NCBI RefSeq assembly: GCF_963678635.1
Contig: NC_087070.1
Location: 24,794,007 to 24,858,006 of the forward strand
Length of the DNA stretch: 64,000 nucleotides
Reading direction: 5' to 3'
From: Symsagittifera roscoffensis
Lineage: Eukaryota > Xenacoelomorpha > Acoela > Convolutidae
Positions 55,701 to 64,000 of this stretch are shown piece after piece. The notes under the pieces are model-generated. The model searched no databases, was not told the DNA's origin, and saw nothing but the letters and a program-made list of their open reading frames with translations. Numbering within the stretch: the stretch's first letter is position 1; each line of letters starts with the position of its first letter. The position numbers and the translations under genes are program-made.

Positions 55701-58700
55701 GCTCGAACTTTTTGCCCAGGTTTGTTTTGTACAGACGTTTGTTTGTTTGACACCTGTCTATCACAATGGTCCAATTAGACAGTGGTTCCCAACTGAATAG
55801 CAGAGACCACGACAACAGCACCTCCACCTCTTTTTCTTCCCTCTCGTCGGCTGATAATATGTCTCATCATCGCCGGTATAGAGAATTGCAAAAAAGTTGA
55901 ACTAAAAATTATAAATCCACTATAGAAATTGATCTATTTCAGAACCCTTTTGCCAATTAACGCTTATTTTACAGAAAAAATGTATAATTTAAAGTTTAGT
56001 GAAACTTCAAAAATGCATGCAAAATTATGTTGAATATTGGGAGCTCGCTTTTTCAACTTAATTTGCCAGGTCTAAGCGTATGCCATTTTTTATTTATCTT
56101 ATATCATGCATAAGACGTGTATTCAATTCGTTAGTCGAACGCCTCTAAGGGAAAAGTGCTGGAAAATTATATAAAAAATGGTTACGCAAAAATGTTGTTT
56201 ATGTTTAATGTTTTTGAAAGCCCTTGAACGTAAAGTTTTGCCTCTTAACTAAACATTTATCAATATTACTCTGAACATTTTCTGTCTCTATTTTCTAGGG
56301 GATGATCCATTGAAGTAAATAACCTAGAAGATCATGCCTTGAATATCAATTACTATCTGTTATTACAGGAAGTCGATACAGCTCCAGATCCCAGCTGCCC
56401 CCCTCGCCAGTCATGTCAACTGGGAACAGCAGAAGGCCAAGAGGGGCTCGATCGGAGTCCCATCTCCTCTCTTCCTCCCCCATCCCTTCGCGGGGATCAA
56501 ATCCCGGACACTGGTTCATTGGGAACAAGGGAAGTACGGTTAGGAGGGCGAATAGAGGAGGGGGACAAATGGGGGATGAGGAAAGAGAGAGTTTAAGGAG
56601 TAGGTGTATCAGCAGCGCCTCGGTCGCCGGGGGACTTGATGATCAGTATCCATACTGGGGGGTGTCAACCCCTATCCCCGGGAGAAGTAATAGCAGAAGC
56701 AGCAGTAGACATAGATCACGTGACAGCTGTGTGGTGTGCAAACAGCCGACAAGCGAGACAGTGGATGAGGATACTACACGATCAGGGGACTCCTGGTCGC
56801 AATTGTCGCGACAGTGTCTGGATCAGAGAAGAGAAAGAGAGAGAAAGTGGGTGCATGCTGACTGTATGGACAGTGTGTGCCCTGTTTGTCACCAGGTAAA
56901 CACAATCAGGTATTTAAAAAAAACAGAGAAAAGAAGTTGTGTTCTTTAAACTTTTTTTGTGAACCGCAATACTCAATCAAAAAAAGGATGATAGCTTAAC
57001 TTAAAAAAAGCAAAAAATCATTTCCGAATTTTTGGCCGTCTTCGTGTTGGTTTTTCAACAGCAAGAATAAAATAATAACTGCTTAAACACCGATAAAGTT
57101 AGAACAAAAATATTTTTTTAGCACGCTCAATTTTTAAAAACATGGTTCTTATTAATATTCCGAGATTATTTTGAAAAAGTAAATCACGACTGGAAAAATT
57201 TTAAGGCGATGCTGCAAAATAAGTTCCTCTGAGAGCGTTGTGATATCTCAAGTTGCATTAGCTTTTTGAGAGCCAACGCCAAACAAAAGTTCCGTCCCAT
57301 TTCTAGACGTTGAAAAACAAAGTACCTAAGCTTTTTGTTGTTTTTGCTCAATTTAAATTTTGTTCCGAACTGTTGCCCTTTCACTCTCGAAAAAGCGGAA
57401 GAAACTACGTTGTAATATATGCTTTTGTCAGCAAAAATTAAAAATTACAAAACATCATAAACCACAAATACATGACAGGATCAGAAGTAACAGTCTAATT
57501 TTTAAAATTAATTATTATCAGAATGAGCAATCAAAACAAGATGGAAAATATCTGGCAGACTGAGCTCTTTATTTGTTTCTACTGCTATTTGAACCTTGCT
57601 GAGGTTCATTGACAAAAATGTTTGATGGAAAAGTTATTTTAGTTTGCTTCATTTAGATTACTGTGGTCGAAACTTTCAGTGCTACCCGCAGCTGTAATCG
57701 ATTATAACTGATAAAATTGGTGATAAATGTTGCCATTATAATCCATTAAAAATACACTTTGGGATTACGCAATCATTTATAATCCAATATAATTAATTAT
57801 TTTTGGAGAAATTAAATTGATTATACTCCATTTTTAATCCATTACACTCTCTATATTTTTTTTTCGAAATTTTCTGCAAAATTTGTAGCTTTTTCTGCAT
57901 TACTGACAGTTTAGAAAACTACTCGGTTTCTAATGCTTCTCAGATTTACTTCTTTTAGCGTTCTTCTAAAATTTTACATCCATGTCAACCACGCCCAAGT
58001 TTACACCCATACCCCCACATTGATACGCACACCTACCCTCACAAACCCCGCCGCGCCTACCCCAGAGAGGTGTTAAAAGGTGTGTGGGGGTAGGGGTGGG
58101 AGAAAGAGAATTTAACTTTTTTCTTTAAACAAATGTCGAACACAATTTAGAGATTGCAACTTTCAAGTTTTGTCATTTTATTTTCAACATTTGAGAAAAT
58201 CCAGTCTTTTACTTATAAAAATCTATTATGATTCTTTAATAATCTATTATATTCCATTAAAATTGATTATAATTGATTAAAATTATCGCTGTTTTACTTT
58301 TTTACAATCGATTAATATTCAATTATAATCGATTCGTGAGATTTTTAAGGAAACAGACCGTAAAATCCATGATACTTGATTATGATCAGGCGGGTACTGA
58401 TGACAGTAGCCAGCTTACTTTCAGTTACACACAAAATTGAACAAACCTATTTTTTCTGAATCTCTAACTTTCTGGAAACTCAATTTGATCTTATCTCAAA
58501 ATAAGGCTTCAAAAAAGTATTTGGGTTTTTTGATTTTTCGATGTGCAAAAATGTGGCAGTTCATTTCATTCTTTTTTCATACTTGTGTTTTTTTGCCTCT
58601 GTCTGACTGACCACAAAGGGGGGAAATTTTTCATTTAAATGTTTTTATCTTCAAAACATAATATAAATCTCAAATAATATTATAAATCATAAAAACATTA

Positions 58701-61700
58701 TATCTCAAATCAATCTATAATTATCAACTGATTTTGAGTGCTGTGTAAAAAATAATAATAAGTCTGAGAGTCAATTTGAGAGCTAGTGGCTGATCTAATC
58801 ACAAAAGGTTCCAATGAAACAATGTTCTCTTCGTCAATAAAATATCATTTCTTAAAGAGGGTTCGAAACATTATTGATTAAATTATAGACCTACATCGTT
58901 TTTAGTTAGCAACATTTTATTTTACCAAAACAGTTCAGCTAACCCTGCAAAATGTCAACTGTTGATGCCAATGCTGAATTAATTGAAACAGGAAAAGAAA
59001 ATTTGAATATGAAAACGTTTTTGAACCTACCGAAAGTCCTCAATGAAGTTTCACGCATAATTAAACTAGAAACAAAACTGCTCGTATCAGGGCAAATCCC
59101 TGAATGTTCCGACTGCCTTTTAAGGTCTATTGAGCAGTAATAACATGAAACAAATCAAATGTTAAAAAATATATTTTTTTTTAAATTGAGATTTTTGTGA
59201 AAATCATCCCCCCACACGCCATATAAAATACACAGTGATAAATTTCACTCTTAGTGGCAAATCAATTATGGCAAATAAGCTTCCGTTATCCGAATTAGAA
59301 CTATTTCTAAGATGGATTGATTCTACGCCTACGCGTTAATAGCACGAAATATATCGCTGGTTATTTGTCTCAAACTGGCCAAAAAGGCAATCCTTAAACC
59401 CCCATAACTTTACAAAAAAAGATCACAAGTGAAATATCTTTTCAAATTTAAGCTCAGTACAACAATATATTTTGAATGATGTAAAAAATTTTGTCAAAAA
59501 TGGCTAGTTAAAAAGTCGAAATTTTTCGGATGAAAAAAACCCACCCCGAGCACAAATATTCCTTTACTTTCGTTACGAAAGTCGGAACAAAAAGCTAGGA
59601 ACATTATACAAGAGAACTAATATAACATCTGCTGAAATCATGCTTTTCAAATCGCTCGTACAATTTGTGTTACTGGAGACAATCTTCCATAATTCAAACA
59701 AAACTGCTCGTATCAAGGCGAAGCCCTGAATGTTCCGACTGCAATTTAAGGTTTATGGAGCAGTAATAACATTAAAAAAATTCAATTAAATAAAGCAAAA
59801 TGAAAATAAAATTTTAAAATTTGAAGTTTTTTATGAAAATCATCCCCCCACACGCCATATAAAGTACAAAAGGATAACTTTCGCTCCTTGTAACAAACCA
59901 ATTAGGGCAAATAAGCTTTTTTTAACCAATTTGGAACGATTTCTAGGACGGATTAACTCTCCGCTTACGCGTTAATAGCGCGAAATATACCGCGCGTTAA
60001 TTGTCCCGAATTGGCGAAAATGGCAATCTTTAAACCCCCATAACTATACGAAAAATGATCACAGGTGAAATATCTTTTCAAATTTGAGCTCAGGACAACA
60101 ATACCTTTCGAATGATATAAAAGATTCCGTCAAAAATGGCTAGTTAAAAAGTCGAAATTTGTCTGAAGAAAAAAAAACCCACCCCGAGAACAAATATTCC
60201 GTTACTTTCGTATCGAAAGTCGGAACAATAATAGGCTGAGAGCTCCTTAGGACCTTGTGTTTGAACCGATATTTTTCAACTTATACTTAAATGATTTGCC
60301 AAATAGTTGCTCAAACAGTAAAGTTGTAACGCTTGCAGATGACACCAATATTAATAAACTTTACGAGAAGATATGAACAGCCAATTGAAAGCAGTCTGGA
60401 AGCTGCTTGATGAAAAATACCTAACTTCGAATGAATAAAAAATCAAAATATTTTTTTTCAAAAATTGTCGAACTTTTTTGTTATGCGCAATGAATTTTTT
60501 GTTATGCGCTAAAATACGTTTAAACAAAACGTATGCGCTAAAATACGATTTTCGGAACGGCAACAAAAACAGATCTAAATTAAATTGAATGGATTCATTG
60601 CAGAACAAAATCATTAGATCAATGTTATCCAAAAAACATTTGACAATGTAGGAGACCTACAAGTTCGGTGTAAACTGTTTAAGGTGAAAAAAATGCTTTG
60701 TCGGAAATTAACTTAACGAACTAAAAATGTACCCAAACTACTAGCAAGAAAACACTCGGTGGTAAAGTGTAAAATGACATAACAGATACTTAAAAAAAAT
60801 TAACATTAAATGATGATTTAAAATGTAGTGGGAAACAGAGAACATAAAAATTTTAGTTTAAACCACAAAAAATTATGCCCACAAAAAACTTTTCAAAAAA
60901 TAATCAGAGAACTTTTCAGTAATTTATTACATTTAGATAATTCTATAGTGAAAAGCAACATTTTACTCAAATCCACAAAATTGAAAACAAATATTTGCTC
61001 AGGTTTGAGGATTTTTATAAGTTAGATATTAGGAATTACTAGAATCCTTGAGATAAGACTGGAAATAAATGGAAAAACTGGGAAAATTGCAAAAAAAAAA
61101 TTACAAAATCTGACAATTTTTTATCTTCCGGTTTTTTAAGTTTTTTTTGCGTCAAGTTCAGCTCATGAGTATAGTTTTTTTATTTTTTTTTCTCTTTTTA
61201 TTAGTTTGACTAGTGCGTTTTTTAGGATGTATTTGAAACGGAAAATCTGATGAATGGTTTAAGAGACATCACTCGACAGTTTGAAATGCCTTTTGATATT
61301 CTTTCGTGTGAACTCAACAAATTGTGGTAAAATATCCAGAGAATCAATTGAAGATGAAATACTTTTTTGTTATGAAAATTGCAGACAACGTCTCATTCGT
61401 CTTCAAACTTTCCGCTACAAACACTTTCAAATCGGAACACTGTGTGCTATTTAGACAACGCCGCAATTTGATGTATGTGTTGAATTTCGTTGTAGGCTGT
61501 GTTCTGGATGGAGGAAGTGAGTGTGGAGGGCCAGAGCTACCACAGACAGTGTGCCAAGTGCGCATTCTGTCACAAGCCACTCTCAACACACTCGGCGCAC
61601 ACAATCACCCAAGCAACGTACTATTCTGAAACAGGTGCTTACAGCCGATAGTGCAGTTGTCCGACCAAAACAAAGAACCTTTAGTCAGCAAGTCGAATTA

Positions 61701-62853
61701 ATTATAGCATGGTTCCAAGCCTGAAATCAAAATTGGAAAATTGGCGACAATTTCAGATGTTGGTGCTTCGATCGTTTTACAATCACTGCCCGTTGCCTCA
61801 AGGGTGATGGCAGCAAGCTGTCTTTTAAAAATTTGCAAAAAACTGCATGCGTATATTATTCTTATCATGGCCTCGAGTTGATGAAAAATGCTAGCCATAC
61901 AATTTTCCACTATGTCTATTACCGTGTAAACATCCAAAAAACCAAAAAGCTTTGCAAACATCCGAAAAAAGCTTTACTAGGGCAGACAAGCAATAATTTT
62001 TAAAAATTAGGGTAAAGATCTTATTTTTACCGTTCGTTTAACAGATGCTGTAATGACTGCATGAAGGCGGATCGCCGCGGTCGCACCAGCGTGTTGCAAG
62101 CTTGCCAACAGAGGGTAGGACTCAATATGAAAATTGGAGCCGGTTTTGTCGCAAATGGGCGACGCTCATTTAGCGCACCCACCGGCGACCTTAAACCGAG
62201 AGTTTGCCTCGGATAATTGAACTACGTCTTTTTTGAAAGTCTAACGTCATCACAATTATTATATAAGTTCGATGTTTGACATATCGGATGTTTGCCCTAG
62301 ACAATCAGCCTAAAGTTTTTTAGACCAATAAACCAAACTCAACTCGGGTGGACGATCTTCACATAAAAAGGAGGAAAGATGTAAATTAATTTAAACGTTA
62401 CTATTCGATGAGGATGAATTTCTCATTTAATATTTTTCTAGCAAATAGCGATAGAAGCCAAAGAGCAGACAGGTATAGAAGAAGAGAAGAGGAAGGAAGA
62501 CGTCGCCAAGTATTGGTGTGTGCGGCGTGTCTGCGGAAGAAACAAGCACAGGATAACATGCAGGCACCATCCACCACAGCCATCAGTCAAAGGTAATCTG
62601 TTACAATTAGACAGTTAAGATGTTTTGCAAATTATCCAGTTTTGCTGAGCTTTATATGTGCTCATTGGAGTTATCAGATCAAAAACTATATTGAATTAAA
62701 ACATTTAAAACATTAAAACATTTAAAAACTGATAATTTTCACGACTGTTTAGCTGGCATAGGTGAATTGAGGGATATGGCATGAGTAGGCTCAAAAATGT
62801 AACTTAGCTGAGTTCATTTAATTTTCTCCATATTTGCAGGAATACACAATTGA
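49706..62853 (+). CDS. LIM-domain protein, multi-exon, family not recognised; joins partly uncertain
   Basis: Exons supported by phase: 49706-50073, 50524-50883, 54823-54909, 55246 to about 55405, 55779-55875, 56373-56895, 61496-61617 (or 61634), 62045-62114, 62442-62592 and a short end at 62840-62853. The N-terminus has an LD-motif-like acidic helix (EFDAIEREMTELLNSLEY), then long Ser/Arg/Glu-rich, probably disordered stretches. The 3' half has CVVCKQP...WVHADC, then a LIM zinc finger: CPVC (56878-56889), YHRQCAKCAFC from exon 61496, and CNDC from exon 62045, i.e. C-x2-C...H-x2-C-x2-C-x2-C...C-x2-C. The following exon is charged helix (KEQTGIEEEKRKEDVAKYW). A single C-terminal LIM with a disordered N-terminus suggests a cytoskeletal or adhesion scaffold, but this is inference. 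The ends of exons 4 and 7, the last join and the start codon are uncertain. Confidence 0.6.
51258..51675 (+). mobile_element. Family G element, old diverged copy
   Basis: Recognisable pieces in order: TTGTTCCAACTTTCGAAG, GCTCTGTGTG, TATTCAGAGAAATTTC, GGACAAGTAACGCCCGATAC, CGTGAGCGG, TTCCAGTTTCAATT, AGCTATATGAAGCTTA and ACATAATGTGAGGCTGG. The 3' end is lost or unrecognisable. Confidence 0.5.
51973..52324. mobile_element. Fold-back element with ~74-bp inverted ends that are themselves palindromic
   Basis: The left arm (51973-52047) reads CTGAAAAACATGATGAGCTC, GAAAACTATTTTC, TTTGAAAATAGTTTTTGAGC, TCATGAAAATTGTTTCAGT. The right arm (52251-52324) is its reverse complement with some mismatches. 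Within each arm, GAGCTCGAAAACTATTTTC and its complement form a ~19-bp hairpin around a TTT loop. No TSD was resolved. Non-coding, ~352 bp. Confidence 0.8.
53375..53647. mobile_element. hAT-like MITE with perfect 8-bp TSD
   Basis: Inverted ends CAGGGGCGGATTTAGG and CCTAGATCCGCCCCTG; TCTGTTAT repeated exactly at 53367-53374 and 53648-53655. A run of G (about 53392-53405) follows the left end, paired with the C-rich right part. The interior (CTAAAATTTTTCTAAAGG, GCCAATATATACTCAT, GTGGAAGCGCTCGCC) matches the interior of the element at 29040. Confidence 0.93.
54058..54439 (+). mobile_element. tRNA-derived SINE with (ATT)n tail and 13-bp TSD
   Basis: Internal pol III promoter look-alikes: A-box TTAGCACAGTGGTAAGG and B-box GTGTATTCGATCCT, both at about 54097-54150. 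The unique body includes CACCTGACCTCCAGC and CTCCTCTGCGATCTACCC, with a 3' tail of ATT/TTA repeats. ATTTCTGAGAAAT is repeated exactly at 54045-54057 and 54440-54452. Microsatellite-tailed SINEs of this sort are usually mobilised by a LINE partner with the same tail. The 5' ~35 bp before the tRNA part may be non-tRNA sequence. Confidence 0.88.
54823..56372 (+). other. LIM gene exons 3-5 region, short exons
   Basis: Exon 3 (54823-54909) encodes a Ser/Leu-rich piece ending before GTGCAG. Exon 4 starts at 55246 (SVVSGVESDTASIASLPFF...). Exon 5 (55779-55875) encodes SGSQLNSRDHDNSTSTSFSS and ends CGCCG|GTATAG. Exon 4's donor is unclear. 55876-56372 is intron with no other feature. The exon calls rest on matching phases and Ser-rich composition only. 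Confidence 0.45.
57670..58410. mobile_element. Candidate ATTATAATC-rich element with short inverted ends
   Basis: The left end CTACCCGCAGCTGTAATCG and the right end, reversed, GTACCCGCCTGATCATAATC are similar over ~20 bp. ATTATAATC-like and TCGATTATAA-like motifs recur inside at both ends (57695-57850 and 58200-58335). The centre (57980-58110) is CA-rich and GC-richer than its surroundings. No TSD was confirmed. Confidence 0.35.
59071..59590 (-). mobile_element. Family G element, copy 3 (inverted)
   Basis: On the - strand it begins TTGTTCCGACTTTCG and ends GATACGAGCAGTTTTGTT. CCACCCCGAGCACAAATATT and CACACGCCATATAAA are visible on the + strand. The CpG-rich core is decayed (GCGTTAATAGCACGAAATAT). 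Confidence 0.85.
59697..60228 (-). mobile_element. Family G element, copy 4 (inverted)
   Basis: On the - strand it starts TTGTTCCGACTTTCGATACG and ends GATACGAGCAGTTTTGTTT. The core (TTACGCGTTAATAGCGCGAA) and the 5' hairpin (CTTTCG-ATA-CGAAAG) are well kept. It lies ~106 bp from copy 3 in the same orientation, suggesting two insertions or a local duplication. Confidence 0.88.
60231..60440 (+). pseudogene. LINE reverse-transcriptase relic
   Basis: One frame gives a stretch reading FNLYLNDLP and, about 15 residues on, LADDTN, the order and spacing of the RT motif B-C region of non-LTR elements, with LADD in place of the usual (Y/F)ADD. Just upstream, a SSLGPC-like piece lies in another frame before a stop, so it is frameshifted. 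Downstream, QLKAVWKLLDEKYLTSNE resembles the linker after the RT core, followed by a stop. It is a short dead fragment; no other LINE parts were recognised nearby. Confidence 0.7.
61496..62592 (+). other. LIM gene 3' exons (second half of the LIM finger and C-terminal helix)
   Basis: Exon 61496- encodes EEVSVEGQSYHRQCAKCAFCHKPL; exon 62045-62114 encodes CCNDCMKADRRGRTSVLQACQQR; exon 62442-62592 encodes a charged segment ending HPPQPSVK. With the strong donor at 61635 (ACAG|GTGCTT) the next exon hits a stop after a few codons. The weaker donor at 61618 (GCAAC|GTACTA) keeps the frame and leaves 17 residues before the last Cys pair, within normal LIM spacing. An alternative reading of 62442-62592 in another frame (containing CAACLRKKQ) cannot be excluded. 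Confidence 0.5.
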
Positions 62854-64000
62854 GGACAGGGAGCGAAATCGGTTTCAGAGGAAAAATCTGGGAAGGAGAG
62901 GAAAACTTAAAGAATAACTTCAAAAGCTACAAATCGTCACAAAAACACTCAGGTAAAGCTAGATTTTCAAAAAAACTCGAAAAATATAACGACCATTTTA
63001 AGGTCAACCAAACTATGATGCTCCCAGCTCCATAGATAATATCAAAATCAACTGAAGAATTTTTTTAGAGCGTGTCCAAAAGAGCTGGCCCGAATTTGCG
63101 AAATCTGCCCTTAAAATTAAAACTTAATGTTTTGATGCACGTTTTGTGGTTATCGTGAACTAGGCTCCGACATTACTTCAAGTGTCTATATCTGATGGAA
63201 ACAGTATACGATTTCTTTAAATGTTTTTATTCTGATTTATGTAACTCGATCAGAAATTTTTATCAATCGAGTGGCTACACATCTTGCTATGCGCGCATAT
63301 CGCTAGTTTCACTTTTTTTTCTGCTTGAAGTGTTTCAAAACAAGCTATTATGTCTAAAAGTTTCCACCCAATCATTTGTCAGTTGGTAAACTTAAATTAG
63401 TTTGCTATTCTGACTTTCGAAGAAATTTTTGGAATATTTGTGCTCGAGCTGTTTTTTTTCTGCAGACTTCGGTTTTTTAAGTAGCCATTTTTGACAGTAT
63501 TATTCAAAACAATTCTAGACGTATTGTTGCCCTGAACCCAATTATTATTCAAATTTTCATCTGTGGTTATTTTTTGAATAGTTATGCGGGTCTAACGATC
63601 ATTTAACGCGCGATACGTTTCGCGCCAAGGTTTTGCGCCAAAAAAGAACAATTAACGCGCCAAACTGGGACAATTAACGCGCGATAGGTTTTGCTCAATT
63701 AACACGTTAGCGGAGGTTAAATCCACGCAATAATCGTTCCACATTGGTTAAAGCAAGCTATTTTGGCATAAATGCTACGTTACTAGGATTGAATTATATC
63801 ATTTTGTACTTTATATGGCGTCAAGGAGGGTTACTTAAAAAAAGTGTTTCGGACATTTGATTGGCCCTGATACGAGCAGTTTTGTTTTTGTTTCCTTTAC
63901 GTTGCCACTAGACTAGATTGGAAATAATTGGCTGTGATTTTGTTTGTTCCGGAGAGGGAGGAAAAATGGGGAGGAACTTTGTATTCGGGTGCATTTTAGT
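62854..64000. other. Region after the LIM gene; family G copy, no gene seen
   Basis: 62854-63035 stays open in one frame and could be a further coding part if the last join differs. 63036-63400 shows nothing recognisable. 63401-63885 is a family G copy. 63886-64000 is unassigned. Confidence 0.4.
63401..63885 (+). mobile_element. Family G element, copy 5
   Basis: CTATTCTGACTTTCGAAG start, GGAATATTTGTGCTCGAGC, a duplicated core (TTTAACGCGCGATACG, CAATTAACGCGCCAAACTG and CAATTAACGCGCGATAGG, three ACGCGC blocks instead of two), TACTTTATATGGCGT and the end CCCTGATACGAGCAGTTTTG. Confidence 0.8.

Larger units (their letters stand above)
56896..61495 (+). other. LIM gene 4.6-kb intron, repeat-rich
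   Basis: Donor CACCAG|GTAAAC and acceptor TTGTAG|GC, phase 0, interrupting the LIM finger after its first Cys pair. Contains an ATTATAATC-rich candidate element (57670-58410), two inverted family G copies and a reverse-transcriptase relic. 58420-59070 is AT-rich with nothing recognised, as is 60450-61495. Confidence 0.65.

Noticed and set aside
59560..59590. Hammerhead ribozyme core in family G (CGAAAGTC next to a CTGATA-like block)
   Set aside because: The required CUGAUGA core and the three-stem arrangement are absent. The CGAAAGT is explained by the local hairpin ACTTTCG-N3-CGAAAGT.

Overview
This is eukaryotic, almost certainly metazoan, DNA. It is about two-thirds A+T, the genes are split by introns of 0.2 to 9.6 kb, and the sequence between exons is packed with non-autonomous transposable elements and tandem repeats. 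No operons, ribosome binding sites or prokaryotic signals are visible. I assembled four genes by hand, all on the + strand. (1) 1-1258: the 3' part of a TIPIN/Swi3-family replication-fork protection gene. (2) 7175-23405: FBXO8, with an F-box followed by a Sec7 domain, in seven exons. (3) 31077-40173: an SLC46-family solute carrier, six exons and 500 codons in one continuous frame. (4) about 49706-62853: a LIM-domain protein of uncertain family whose middle and 3' exon joins I could not fully settle. The genes have unrelated jobs (fork stability, ARF/ubiquitin control, membrane transport, LIM scaffold), so they are neighbours rather than a pathway.

Non-coding layout: 1259-7174 is repeat-rich spacer. 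FBXO8 introns 3 and 4 hold long composite elements, including a 3,175-bp minisatellite of exactly 127 uninterrupted 25-bp units. 23406-31076 is spacer with three insertions showing 8-bp target duplications (two sharing interior blocks with a third at 53.4 kb), two fold-back structures and diverged repeats. SLC46 introns hold a four-copy 933-bp tandem array and a small TA-flanked MITE. 40174-49705 and 56896-61495 are repeat-rich and carry five copies of a ~530-bp hairpin-ended family between them and the window's right edge, plus one LINE reverse-transcriptase relic.

Two dispersed families dominate. Family H has a 5' hairpin, tRNA-like modules, a very variable body and a conserved 3' hairpin (GCGAAGC, 3-nt loop, GCTTCGC, then CTCTGTG). 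Family G starts TTGTTCCGACTTTCG and ends GATACGAGCAGT(T/C)TTGTT, has hairpins near both ends and a CpG-rich core.

The most unusual gene-level observation is that keeping the conserved SLC46 frame requires one GC-AG and one GA-AG intron, and FBXO8 probably uses a second GC-AG intron. Short direct repeats flank two of these introns. G*-AG introns together with expansions of non-autonomous elements are known from appendicularian tunicates, so such an animal is one possibility; this is inference only and the sequence does not prove the taxon. All exon boundaries were deduced by reading frame and splice motifs without transcripts.
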